NCBI RefSeq assembly: GCF_000943545.1
Contig: NZ_JTHP01000003.1
Location: forward strand, 124,001-188,000
DNA length: 64,000 nucleotides
Source of the DNA: Paenibacillus terrae
Lineage (GTDB): Bacteria > Bacillota > Bacilli > Paenibacillales > Paenibacillaceae
Reading direction: 5' to 3'
Shown: positions 1 through 7,988 of the stretch, one piece after another
How positions within the stretch are numbered: position 1 is the first letter of the stretch
Layout of the letters: each line of letters begins with the position of its first letter
Notes under the pieces: generated by a model
The model's database searches: none
The model's input: the letters and a program-made list of their open reading frames with translations, nothing else
Told to the model about the DNA's origin: nothing
Position numbers and translations under genes: made by a program

Positions 1-1321
1 ACCGTGAATTAGGTGTACCAAGCAAATAGCAACAGTCAAAGTCACGCCAAGTATTTTTTCCAATTAGATTCCCATACCAGTTAACCGATATAGATTCGCC
101 ATTATATTCATCCCCTATGGCAATATCCGTGAATTCAATTTGTCTGAGTTGACGAATAAAATCACCTTCATCACCGTTAGCAGATAACACGAACTCCTTA
201 TGTAAGACAATCAAATAGCGCTTATCAAGCTTAAAGTTACGCTTAATGAAATTTGATACTTTCTCGAAATAACCATTGTTGCCTGTCTCAGTGTTCAGCT
301 TCTTATGAATGCTGGTTTTGCTGGTGCTGCATTTAATGTGCGTTATCGTTGAGCCTGAATGGTCAATAAGCTTGGATTGTTTATCCAAAATAAATTTGAT
401 ATTCCCGTTCTTCACACCGTATAGGTGATCTATCTGCCCGTTAGCGTCTAGTATTACATTGTTGTCTAGACAAAACAATCTGTGCTTTCTGTTATATGTA
501 CTGAGCGAATGATAATTATAATAGCATGTGTTTTTATAAAATAATTCTAGTTTTTGTACGATGCCTTTGAGATTATTATAGACTGGTAATCCTTTGTCAC
601 GGATAATCTCTGCATTGTTTTTATTTATGACATTACACAACTCATAGACAGGCTCCAAGCTATCTATTTTGGGATGACACCTTATGATCCCTGTGCTTGA
701 GAGCTTTTTCCCTTCACTCGTCTTCATTCGCTCACATGCATTAACCTGATCAAGCAAGCCTTTGGTCGCATCATACAACAAGGGATGAAGAGTATGCGGT
801 AAAATAGAAAATAGATTATTATACTCCGACCTACTGAAACTGGCAATATCAAAGTCGATACGTTCATCTATAATTTGTGTATGTCTGCCCTCTGTGAACG
901 ATTGCCTCAATTCATCATCTTCACACAGCATTTTATAGCGTGAATGCGTAATAATGAGAACATCCGAATCACGTACAACCTCAAGATTATGGCGATAATG
1001 CTTCTGCCAACTTTCACTTGTAATCCCAATAACATGCTGACCTTTGCCTATAATTCGTACGCTACTGTCTCCAAATCCTTGGTACAATCTGTCTACATTT
1101 TCACCTATGTACTCTTCTGAATCTTCAACGTCCTTAGCAAACCGCTTCACCAACAGAAACTTCCTGTGTGGTTGCCCATAATTGATACCTGTAAACTGAT
1201 AGGACTCTATATAGTCTCTCAAAATCTTATTTGTTTCCACAGACTTCCCTAATGAAGCCTCCAAATCAATGACCACAAATGTATTCGGGTCTGTTTCACC
1301 ATCTAAAATCCTCCGTTTCAT
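1..1321 (-). CDS. Helicase-like P-loop ATPase, partial (runs off left edge)
   Basis: An open frame on the minus strand starts at ATG 1321 and has no stop to base 1, giving about 440 codons. Near the start it reads LEASLGKSVETN, a Walker A-like GKS. Then comes LIITHSRYKM (motif Ia/Ib-like) and IIDERIDFD, a DExx Walker B. Near the visible end is DCCYLLGTPN, the kind of motif seen in helicase C-terminal lobes of plasmid and phage proteins. The canonical first glycine of Walker A is missing. There is no clear ribosome site before ATG 1321, but an in-frame stop at 1406-1408 limits extension. It lies 76 bases after a small DUF5659-like gene and probably shares its transcript. A replication or transfer helicase of the mobile element is the likely role (inference). 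Confidence 0.6.
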   Translation of the reverse strand, partial: MKRRILDGETDPNTFVVIDLEASLGKSVETNKILRDYIESYQFTGINYGQPHRKFLLVKRFAKDVEDSEEYIGENVDRLYQGFGDSSVRIIGKGQHVIGITSESWQKHYRHNLEVVRDSDVLIITHSRYKMLCEDDELRQSFTEGRHTQIIDERIDFDIASFSRSEYNNLFSILPHTLHPLLYDATKGLLDQVNACERMKTSEGKKLSSTGIIRCHPKIDSLEPVYELCNVINKNNAEIIRDKGLPVYNNLKGIVQKLELFYKNTCYYNYHSLSTYNRKHRLFCLDNNVILDANGQIDHLYGVKNGNIKFILDKQSKLIDHSGSTITHIKCSTSKTSIHKKLNTETGNNGYFEKVSNFIKRNFKLDKRYLIVLHKEFVLSANGDEGDFIRQLRQIEFTDIAIGDEYNGESISVNWYGNLIGKNTWRDFDCCYLLGTPNSR

Positions 1322-1397
1322 ATTTAAAATTTTATTTGTATACTTCTCACCATAAACGTCAGAAAATGTTGGAATAGAACGATTGGAATGTATTAGT

Positions 1398-1619
1398 TTA
1401 GCCCCTTACTGGCATTCTGCTGGCATACTCATGAAACTCATGATCGGTTTTATAATCTGCCATTGCCTGTTGTAAGCGTTCACTAGAGCAAAACAAATAA
1501 ACATTCCTGTCACTCTTTAAATCATCACCAATCGCAACCAGCATAAATCCCTTTAATTGAAGGTAAAGAGATAGTTTGCGCGAATGAATGACAGTTGTCT
1601 CCTTAGATATATAGACCAC
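1398..1619 (-). CDS. Small DUF5659-like protein
   Basis: A 73-residue ORF with GTG start at 1619. The pattern (a short N-terminal strand, a helix ending LYLQLKGF, a variable loop, then NVYLFCSSERLQQAMADY) resembles the DUF5659 family of small phage and plasmid proteins, whose function is unknown. The ribosome site is weak (ACGGGAG). It is preceded by a roughly 300-base leader from a strong promoter at 1931-1959 that contains tandem mini-ORFs, and it is followed by the helicase-like gene. Family assignment is from memory of the pattern. Confidence 0.5.
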   Translation of the reverse strand: MVYISKETTVIHSRKLSLYLQLKGFMLVAIGDDLKSDRNVYLFCSSERLQQAMADYKTDHEFHEYASRMPVRG

Positions 1620-1822
1620 TCCCGTTGTTTTTCAGTTTTCAAAGATCACACAACAAATAAACTTAACGATTCATATCAGAAAGAAAAAATAAAACAATAT
1701 TAAGTTGCCAATCCTAAAAATAATTTCATTTCTTCTATCTAATCTAGTATTCATCTCATCTACTTACTGTGTTGTAAATCTACTTTGTTGATTGTATTCG
1801 TGGTAATGCATATGTATTGTCT

Positions 1823-1869
1823 ACTACTTAACTTTCATTCCCTTTGATCCCGTTTCATCTTCGCTTCAT
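1823..1869 (-). other. Three overlapping leader mini-ORFs (MKRR, MKRDQRE, MKVK)
   Basis: Downstream of the 1931-1959 promoter, the transcript has AAAAGGAG then, seven bases later, ATG AAG CGA AGA TGA. The TGA overlaps a second ATG that encodes MKRDQRE and ends in TGA. That stop again overlaps a third ATG encoding MKVK and ending in TAG. The first has an excellent Shine-Dalgarno site and the others are placed for translational coupling. They lie within about 100 bases of the predicted transcript start and well before the gene at 1619. A translation-sensing leader is one reading; chance is possible for such short frames. Confidence 0.4.
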
Positions 1870-1930
1870 TTTGCGTCTCCTTTTCTTTGTGATTCCAACT
1901 GAATTCGCTACGTTCAAATGGTGTGTTTAT

Positions 1931-1959
1931 AATATAGCACCGTCCTACAATACTGTCAA
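1931..1959 (-). promoter_or_regulatory. Strong sigma-A promoter, leftward
   Basis: On the minus strand TTGACA (1954-1959) and TATATT (1931-1936) are separated by exactly 17 bases. It drives the leader with the mini-ORFs, then the DUF5659-like and helicase-like genes. Confidence 0.75.
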
Positions 1960-2081
1960 GAATATTTTTCAAAAAAAAGATATTGGAGGAAACTTACGTT
2001 TTACCAGCAAGTACAATCAGAGATACTTATAATGAAGAAATAAATTTGATCCGCTATTATTTCAGTCTAATTGATCCTACT

Positions 2082-2234
2082 CTATTCATTTTCGCCAATA
2101 GATTCTGCAATGTCTTTCAGATGGACATTTCGCCATTTTATCGGGCGCTCTGATCGCTTATCCAAGTACAACAATTTGTCACGGTTTGAAGCATGGTGTA
2201 TGCAAATATCATCCCCCTTATTCTTATAGGCTAG
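2082..2234 (-). pseudogene. Gene remnant without start (about 50 codons)
   Basis: A minus-strand frame open from a stop at 2235-2237 to a TAG at 2082 encodes a protein-like tail containing ICIHHASNRDKLLYLD and ERPIKWRNVHLKDIAESIG. There is no ATG, GTG or TTG start near its beginning and a terminator hairpin lies at its upstream edge. It looks like the 3' end of a lost gene. I do not recognise the family. Confidence 0.3.
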
Positions 2235-2236
2235 CT

Positions 2237-2272
2237 ATGAAAAAGCTCACTCCCATTTTAAGAAGTGAGCTT
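2237..2272 (-). terminator. Intrinsic terminator of the toxin-immunity pair
   Basis: Stem AAGCTCACT (2264-2272 as read on minus) pairs with AGTGAGCTT (2243-2251), followed on the minus strand by a T run. It lies 26 bases after the stop of the immunity-like gene. Confidence 0.75.
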
Positions 2273-2297
2273 AGTTGAAAAAGTAAATTCACAGAAG

Positions 2298-2651
2298 TTA
2301 TAATTTATTCCAAGAGACCTCAGCAGCCTCAACAATTAATACCACTACATCTTCCTCACCATTAAGAATAATTTTTATACGCTCCTCTTTGCTGTCAGAT
2401 GCAACTAATTCAACCTCTAATATTTCATTACTATCTAATGAATAATTATCAGGTTGAATTTCATAGAATACCACTTCGGTAAATTTTAGAATACCAAGCT
2501 GCATCTCTGGTTCTGTTTCAATATAATTAGGCTGTTTCCACTGACACAATTCTAACGTCAATTTCAGGTGTTTCTCTTCTTTATCATATAATATATCTTC
2601 TACAAGGCTATCATGAAGCGTGTAAGATTCGATAAATTCTGATGATTTCAT
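2298..2651 (-). CDS. Probable immunity protein for the adjacent toxin
   Basis: A 117-residue acidic protein starting at ATG 2651, ten bases after the toxin stop. The N-terminal YTLHDSLVEDILYD recalls the HDS motif of small immunity-type families in polymorphic toxin loci. It has no signal peptide or membrane segment and should be cytoplasmic. The immunity role is inferred mainly from position directly downstream of a WXG-type toxin and from acidity. No exact family could be named. Confidence 0.5.
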   Translation of the reverse strand: MKSSEFIESYTLHDSLVEDILYDKEEKHLKLTLELCQWKQPNYIETEPEMQLGILKFTEVVFYEIQPDNYSLDSNEILEVELVASDSKEERIKIILNGEEDVVVLIVEAAEVSWNKL

Positions 2652-2661
2652 TCTTATCCTC

Positions 2662-3759
2662 CTAAGGTACTATGTGAGATGCTTTTGAGCCTTTTGGTAC
2701 AGGGTTTCCATCAACATCTAAATAGTAATCATTTTTTCCAGTGCTATTTGGATTGTGTATATGGTAATGGTCTTTGCCTTCAAATCCATTTGCTCCCGGT
2801 TTTCCCGGATCAAATCTTACCTTCAATCCTGTTTCAGGATCAATATACTCTCTGGATTGAGTGTTTTTAGCCATACCTTCCGGTGTCGCATCTCTCCATC
2901 CACTACTCATCAATTCTTTTGGATCTTTTGGCAAATTGTTTGTAGATAACTTACTATCACCAGTCCCCTCAGTCACTTTCACTTGTAACTTGCTAGGTTT
3001 AACAGGATGAGCAGCTTCCGCAGCCTTAATCAAATCAGTCTTTGAGAACCTATACGATCCCGACTTAAGTTTAAAACCTCTATTGATTTTAACACGACCA
3101 CCGCCATATCTCCCAATCGCCGCAAAGCTGGAAAATACGCTGCTGGCAACCAATAAGTTGGCATGCCATCTAGGCAATTGTTCTCCCGTCCAAGGATTAT
3201 ATCCTTCTTTGAAGGCTTCCATTTGCACCAAGTTAATGTCTACATCATCTGATCCATTATTAATCTTGATGTCCCCATTTTTGAGTGCTTCATTGTAGGC
3301 AAGGGTTGCTTTTGCTGCTTCCTGATCTGTCTTACCGTCTTTACTGAGAATCCACATATTCCCCACAAGATTTTTGTCATATTTATCAAAATTGTAAGAT
3401 GGTTTGCCTTGTTCAGAACCTTTTGTAGCCATCATTCCTAACGTAGTGGCAAGTGGAGGAAGACCAGCACTGGCTAAGGACATACTCCCTTGTTCAACAT
3501 CAGCTAATCTAAATTTATCTGCATGGTGGCGTAGTTCTTTAGCAATGGAGTCCGTAAGTGTAACAAAGTCATTCATATTCTTCTGAGAGATCTGGAAGGA
3601 ATAGTAAAAATGTTCTTTAGTCAGTCCTTCCCACAATTGCCCCATAGATGAAATTTGTTGTACTAAATTACTATTCATTTGAGTTGCCGTTTGCTGTGCT
3701 AACTTAAATTTCTTAGAAATGGATATAAGCTGTTCAGGTGTCACTTTAATGGTTGTCAT
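2662..3759 (-). CDS. WXG100/LXG-type polymorphic toxin
   Basis: I place the start at ATG 3759 (MTTIKVTPEQL), which has AGAGG seven bases upstream; the longer frame to 3798 adds 13 unlikely residues. The protein has about 365 residues. Residues 1-100 form a WXG100-like helical hairpin with a central GQLWEGLT. The middle has a pre-toxin segment, NPWTGEQLPRWHANLLV, like PT-TG linkers. The C-terminal 80 residues contain DPETGLKVRFDPGKPG, GKDHYHIHNPN and DYYLDVDGNPVPKGS, a pattern I associate with the type 24 polymorphic toxin domain. Export by a type VII (ESX-like) system and killing of rival cells are typical for the family; the activity here is not known. Confidence 0.7.
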   Translation of the reverse strand: MTTIKVTPEQLISISKKFKLAQQTATQMNSNLVQQISSMGQLWEGLTKEHFYYSFQISQKNMNDFVTLTDSIAKELRHHADKFRLADVEQGSMSLASAGLPPLATTLGMMATKGSEQGKPSYNFDKYDKNLVGNMWILSKDGKTDQEAAKATLAYNEALKNGDIKINNGSDDVDINLVQMEAFKEGYNPWTGEQLPRWHANLLVASSVFSSFAAIGRYGGGRVKINRGFKLKSGSYRFSKTDLIKAAEAAHPVKPSKLQVKVTEGTGDSKLSTNNLPKDPKELMSSGWRDATPEGMAKNTQSREYIDPETGLKVRFDPGKPGANGFEGKDHYHIHNPNSTGKNDYYLDVDGNPVPKGSKASHIVP

Positions 3760-3927
3760 AATATACCTCTGTTTGAGTTCGTTATGACATAATAACACTA
3801 TTCAAATTTATGGAAAACGACCTTAATTCCTAATTGTTATGAGAAGGATTAACCTTTCTACCTACGCCTAAAGACTTAAATCCTCTCTAACTCAACAATA
3901 CATTTAGCAAGCTCCAGCCATACAAAT

Positions 3928-3960
3928 CAAAAAGGCTAGACGGACAATCCCATCTAACCT
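3928..3960 (-). terminator. Terminator after the signal-peptide gene
   Basis: On the minus strand AGGTTAGATGGGA pairs with TCCGTCTAGCCT, with G-U pairs, around a three-base loop, and runs into TTTTT. It closes the aloR-aloP unit. Confidence 0.65.
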
Positions 3961-4015
3961 CTTCCTAAACTGATTATATGATTTAGTGTTCTGCCTTGTT
4001 TCTCAATGTGAATGA

Positions 4016-4144
4016 TTAAATTCCCCCGTGGTGACCTGTTGGTTCGTAACTAGATCCTTTGTCTTGAAATTGTGTGGGTGTGGTCACCACTGCTACTAGC
4101 ATAAAACTGGTCACGAATAAGGTTAGAATTACTTTACGTTTCAT
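4016..4144 (-). CDS. AloP-like secreted signal peptide precursor
   Basis: A 42-residue ORF whose ATG (4144) overlaps the end of the regulator gene (TAA at 4134-4136) by eleven bases. It starts MKRK, has a hydrophobic stretch VILTLFVTSFMLVAVV, then a short polar tail ending SSYEPTGHHGGI. This is the layout of Phr/Alo pheromone precursors: Sec signal, then a mature peptide cut from the C-terminus. The Alo peptides reported in Paenibacillus polymyxa end in small Gly/His-rich peptides, so a mature hexapeptide near GHHGGI is plausible. Coupled translation with the cognate receptor is expected. Processing and sequence of the mature form are inference. Confidence 0.75.
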   Translation of the reverse strand: MKRKVILTLFVTSFMLVAVVTTPTQFQDKGSSYEPTGHHGGI

Positions 4145-5507
4145 CTTCATCCACCTCATTAATCAAATTTCTGTATGCTGCCTTCGTCTCAGATGATGCA
4201 TACTGCTTATAGGACTCATACAGCTTTACACATTTAATTATATACGATTTATTATTGATTAATGTAGATTTTGCCAAACAACTTAATAAAAAAATAAAGC
4301 CAACTGAATATATCCCTTTATTTAAATAGTAATTTGCTAATTCCTTGGAAAAATGCATAAAGCGTTCTGAAATAATTTGTTTAGTGTATACGCCTACCTG
4401 ACTTTGTTCATTCAAAAAAGATTGAATTTCTACTTCAAACAATTCAAGGATGTGATCTACATTTATATTATACAGATTAGCCGCCTCAACTATGTTATCT
4501 ATTGCTGAAAGTACTTCATCTTCCTTTGTAGAAAAATAAGCTACATAATCAGGGAGTACACTTAAATCACCTGACATAAGCCTATTCACATAAGTATTAG
4601 CGCTTGCCCATTCCCTAAATTGATTTTTCCATTTTAGAGTCTTTTCATCTTTTTCTTCTACCCAACTTAAATCAGCGTATTTTTGGATATGCTTAAAGCT
4701 CGTTGCATAGTCTTTTTTAGCATCACAGACTTCTGCTTGAATTAAATGAGCAAATGCCCAGTACACAAATAGAGGGTAAACCGGCTTTTTTGTATTTTCT
4801 TTCTGTGTTTTTTGCTGCTGAAGTTCCAACTTGTATTGAATCTCTGCTTTAATCCCCAAAGCTTTAGCCATTTCGTCAACCTTGTCCCATTCACGCAAAG
4901 AACGGTACACATTCCCCAAATCTTTCAGAGCATCAAGTTGTACTACTTCGTCCAACCGTTCGACAAAAGATTCAAAACGTGTAGCTGCCTTGAGATTTCG
5001 GTTTTGATCGTCTCCAACCTGAATCATAAACAAACGATACTGACAGGTGGCTAGACGTTCGGAGTGTTGCTGCTTCTCACCCTCAGCGATATTCTCGTAT
5101 AGGTAAGCCGCTGCTTCCTGATAACCTTCTTCATAACAATCCTCAGCTAATTCAAAGAGATAATGGAGATAGTTCGGTTTATCCAGTAGTATACTTACTA
5201 CTTTTTGCAAACAGTCTACGCGCCGAAACTGCACACAGCGATACAAGAACGGACTAATTCTTTTCCAGTTCAGCGGTTCTTCCATAATGCACTCTTCAAT
5301 GTAACGTTCATAAAAATAATCCGGTGGTAAATCCATTCCTAATGTGATGCGATCCAATTGGTGCATCGAAATGGTACGATTGCCCGTCACAATGCTACTA
5401 ACTGTACCTACATTCAAATCAATAATGCGACCAAACTTGGTCATACTCAATCCTTTCCGTCTCAGGTAGGTTTGAATTTCTGTGCGTATCGTGGGTGTGA
5501 TTTTCAT
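4134..5507 (-). CDS. AloR-like RRNPP peptide-responsive regulator
   Basis: A 457-residue protein. Residues 5-60 form an HTH of XRE type (LSMTKFGRIIDLNVGTVSSI), followed by about 380 residues of helical TPR-like repeats (for example YLYENIAEGEKQQHSER). This matches the RRNPP class (PlcR, NprR, AimR, AloR), which binds a re-imported oligopeptide and changes DNA or partner binding. Its stop overlaps the start of the 42-residue pheromone gene, as in known receptor-signal pairs. The start at 5507 has AAGGGTGG upstream. Targets are unknown; it may control the island in which it lies. Confidence 0.8.
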   Translation of the reverse strand: MKITPTIRTEIQTYLRRKGLSMTKFGRIIDLNVGTVSSIVTGNRTISMHQLDRITLGMDLPPDYFYERYIEECIMEEPLNWKRISPFLYRCVQFRRVDCLQKVVSILLDKPNYLHYLFELAEDCYEEGYQEAAAYLYENIAEGEKQQHSERLATCQYRLFMIQVGDDQNRNLKAATRFESFVERLDEVVQLDALKDLGNVYRSLREWDKVDEMAKALGIKAEIQYKLELQQQKTQKENTKKPVYPLFVYWAFAHLIQAEVCDAKKDYATSFKHIQKYADLSWVEEKDEKTLKWKNQFREWASANTYVNRLMSGDLSVLPDYVAYFSTKEDEVLSAIDNIVEAANLYNINVDHILELFEVEIQSFLNEQSQVGVYTKQIISERFMHFSKELANYYLNKGIYSVGFIFLLSCLAKSTLINNKSYIIKCVKLYESYKQYASSETKAAYRNLINEVDEDET

Positions 5508-6180
5508 GGATAAGCCACCCTTTCAGCATAAAATCGTCATATTATGCATAGTAAAATAAATTATGTAATTGAGAAACAAGTAGTAAAATAGGTTTGTTTT
5601 ATTGCTCATGATTGTACCATCTTTTGGAACAAAATCATATACCTCTCAGATATTTACTTAAGATACCTTTTCAGATAGTTTTCAAAGATTTCTTGATTAA
5701 GGGTATCATCATGTAGCCAAGCGATTTGTTCTATACTTGATAATCTATAGTAGAAAATAGCGGTACTACTCAAACCATACAAAGTTACCTGATTGAACAT
5801 TGATACTCATTTTCCTTTGTAATTTATCTATAGATTCACCTTAAAATTGATGTGTGGAGCAGTTGAACAACCGTCCACAATTTGTGTAAGCTATTGAGTC
5901 AAAAAATAGGCTAAGTCGGGGAGTGGAAGTGCTATGCCATTATTTGTGGAAAATGAATGTTAATTTGATTTTAAATACCCCCCCGTTCCGGAAAATTTTC
6001 CGTATCGGTAAAGATGTAACCATGTCATTACAATAATCGAATAGCTGAATCGTTCGCTTATAAAATAACTTCAGTGTGTAGCTGGATGTGCTAGGGGCAA
6101 TTCTGGAAATTAAATAGGCGTTTTAGGTGTAAATACACCCCCCTCATTTAATTATTCACCAACATATGGATGTTAATAAC
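5508..6180. other. Intergenic region with palindromes
   Basis: No supported gene here. It holds the promoter zone of aloR, a perfect 14-bp palindrome CGGAAAATTTTCCG at 5989-6002, and GGTGTA-AA-TACACC at about 6125-6138, then the recombinase terminator. C-runs flank both palindromes. The palindromes may be operators or recombinase sites; I see no protein-like frame. Confidence 0.4.
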
Positions 6181-6208
6181 AAAGAACCCAGACATAATCA
6201 TCTAGGCT
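6181..6208 (-). terminator. Terminator of the recombinase gene
   Basis: On the minus strand AGCCTAGA pairs with TCTGGGTT (with G-U pairs) around an eight-base loop, followed by CTTTG. The hairpin resembles the one at 18220-18247 in the same island. Confidence 0.45.
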
Positions 6209-6243
6209 GTAACAGTGTACGTAGTGTACACATGTTTATTATT

Positions 6244-6861
6244 TTATCCTACTTGTTGCTGCTGTTCATATTCTTTAACTCTACGGTAGAACGTGTTAGG
6301 CTTCATATCTACACGTTTCATTGCTTCAACTGCTGTTATGCTGCCTTCCTTCCATTCCTCATATACCATAATGAAGTCATCACTTATTGCCTGTTTAGGA
6401 CGACCAAACACAACGCCATTATTCTTAGCTGCTGCTATGCCTTCAGTCTGTCTGCCGTTGATCTTCTCACGTTCACGTTCAGCCATGTAGCTAAGCAGTT
6501 CAAGTACAATACTGGATATAACTTTCTCTAAGCCATTATGATATTGTCTAGTATCAAGGATAGGCATATCCAGAATAACAATGTGAGCGCCTATCTCGTG
6601 CGTTATGTCTTGCCATTCACGTTTGATTTCTTCTGCATTCCGTCCAAGTCTGTCCAGTTCCTTGATGAACAGGATATCACCTCGCCTAATTACACTCTTC
6701 AATGCCTGATATTGTGGTCTGTCAAAATTCTTGCCGCTTTTCTTATCAATAAAGTAATCACGTTCCATGATGCCTAAGTCTTGCATTGCTTCCAATTGCC
6801 TAGCTTCATTCTGATCTTTCGTTGATACTCTTATGTAACCATAGTGTCTAATCTCACTCAT
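6244..6861 (-). CDS. Small serine recombinase (resolvase/invertase family)
   Basis: About 205 residues. YGYIRVSTKDQN carries the catalytic serine, FIKELDRLGRN is the second conserved motif, and AEREREKI leads into the long E-helix. The C-terminal 45 residues form the HTH domain (SITAVEAMKRVDMKPNTFYRRV). This is the usual size of Tn3-type resolvases and Hin/Pin invertases. I prefer ATG 6861 over 6870 because AAAGG then sits eight bases upstream. A cluster of TGACATA half-sites lies just upstream (6878-7030) and is a natural target. It could resolve, invert or stabilise the island; it is too small to be the large serine integrase expected for the cpaF insertion. Confidence 0.9.
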   Translation of the reverse strand: MSEIRHYGYIRVSTKDQNEARQLEAMQDLGIMERDYFIDKKSGKNFDRPQYQALKSVIRRGDILFIKELDRLGRNAEEIKREWQDITHEIGAHIVILDMPILDTRQYHNGLEKVISSIVLELLSYMAEREREKINGRQTEGIAAAKNNGVVFGRPKQAISDDFIMVYEEWKEGSITAVEAMKRVDMKPNTFYRRVKEYEQQQQVG

Positions 6862-6877
6862 ATGGATCATCCTTTGC

Positions 6878-7030
6878 TATGTCATTGATTATATTATAGC
6901 AAAAATATGTCAAAATGTATATCTATATATATGAAATGTTTCAAAATATTTTATATACTATTTGACATGTATCATAACCACTTATGACATACACCAGACT
7001 ACTATTGCAAAAGGTATACTTTATGACATA
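6878..7030. promoter_or_regulatory. Res-like repeat cluster upstream of the recombinase
   Basis: TATGTCA occurs at 6878-6884 and 6906-6912. Its reverse form TGACAT(A/G) occurs at 6963-6969, 6985-6991 and 7024-7030. Within it, a 16-bp segment at 6907-6922 is inverted at 6953-6968 with 13 matches. Small serine recombinases act at such arrays of inverted half-sites next to their own genes, so this may be the recombination and autoregulatory site. Confidence 0.5.
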
Positions 7031-7100
7031 GAGTTAAAGTCTTTCTGCTGGATCAATTCACCATGTCTGAAATAACCATCTTGAATTTCAAGACAGTATT

Positions 7101-7241
7101 AACCAAGTTGGTTAGCACTGATATGGATAGTTGGACACAGCGTCCAACCCAATGTGCAACTTAGAAAATATCGAACTCGATATGTGTATTAGGTTGACGC
7201 TGTGTCAACCATTATAAGGGTATGCCCAATTCTGGACATAC
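7101..7241. repeat. Run of five palindromes/hairpins, two with complementary loops
   Basis: Within 141 bases: AACCAAGTTGGTT (7101-7113); GTTGGAC-ACAGC-GTCCAAC (7130-7148); ATATCGA-AC-TCGATAT (7168-7183); GGTTGAC-GCTGT-GTCAACC (7192-7210); and GTATGCCC-loop-GGACATAC (7220-7241, one mismatch). Loops ACAGC and GCTGT are reverse complements, so hairpins two and four can pair with each other. No ORF spans the run. Such density is typical of origins, oriT or structured RNA. Confidence 0.55.
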
Positions 7242-7255
7242 TATAGAGGATAACC

Positions 7256-7485
7256 TATATCGACACCCATATCGAAATTCAATCGTAATATTTGACCATA
7301 TACTCATAAATACTATATTCCATATAGCTTTTTGAGTCATCGTGGTTCGAATTTGTCTGAGAATATATTTACATCGTGCTGCATCGAGAAAACAACTAAA
7401 ACATAGATAAATAAAGGGATTTGTTAAGAATTGCTTTGCATCGTGGTTTCAATCGTAGGTATCGAGAAATAATGTGTAAAAAAGC
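7256..7485. repeat. ATCG-motif repeat tract
   Basis: ATATCGA occurs in direct repeat near 7257 and 7271. CATCGTG(G/C) occurs three times between about 7338 and 7445, twice followed by ATCGAGAAA. The tract is non-coding and adjoins the hairpin run. It may hold binding sites for a replication or regulatory protein. Confidence 0.35.
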
Positions 7486-7639
7486 TTGATGCATCAAAGG
7501 ATATTTAAGTTTTTACAGATTAAATTGTTTAAAATATAAAATCGGAAAACCCTCTATTTATCTATGTTTTTGAAAACAGCAAACACGTATCGTAATCGTA
7601 ACAAAAATCGCGGAGTGGAAGACATATTTTCATGTTTTT

Positions 7640-7870
7640 TCACTCTATCAAGTTGGTTCTATATAAATAGAAGAAACCCAACTTTATCTCACACAGCTCA
7701 CGCACAGTCATTTCATCCACTGTTTTCTGTTCACCAGTCGATGGGACAGTGTGTTCTTGATTAACAAACTCCAGACGATCAATCGATTCAGGTAATGATA
7801 GCATCTCAAATATTTTGCCCATTGGCAAATCGTACGACGTCGGATGGTTTCCAAACTGTTCGTAGACTTA
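7640..7870 (-). pseudogene. Fragment of a DUF3102-like phage/plasmid protein
   Basis: The minus frame encodes [19 protein letters not shown], then a middle segment, then [15 protein letters not shown]. This resembles the region of DUF3102-type proteins in which a line about a bounded number of hits precedes a V-x-x-M-(S/T)-R-E-L motif. There is no good start and upstream sequence (7871-7985) contains only broken frames. It is probably the remnant of an accessory gene. Confidence 0.35.
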
Positions 7871-7988
7871 TAAACTTTCAATCCTGCTCCTCAGCCATTA
7901 ATGTCCAACTTTCACATTTAATTTCATCCGATTTGCTGCCTACACAGTAACACCTTTAATTGATATTACCTTTTCACCAAATTTCATT

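Noticed and set aside
1844-2032. Plus-strand 62-codon ORF
   Set aside because: It lies antisense to the promoter and leader of the 1619 gene, has no ribosome site, and has unlikely composition.
6166-6531. Plus-strand 121-codon ORF
   Set aside because: Antisense shadow of the serine recombinase gene.
6244-6861. The recombinase as the integrase that put the island into cpaF
   Set aside because: It is a small resolvase/invertase without the large C-terminal domain of serine integrases, and lies 18 kb from the junction.
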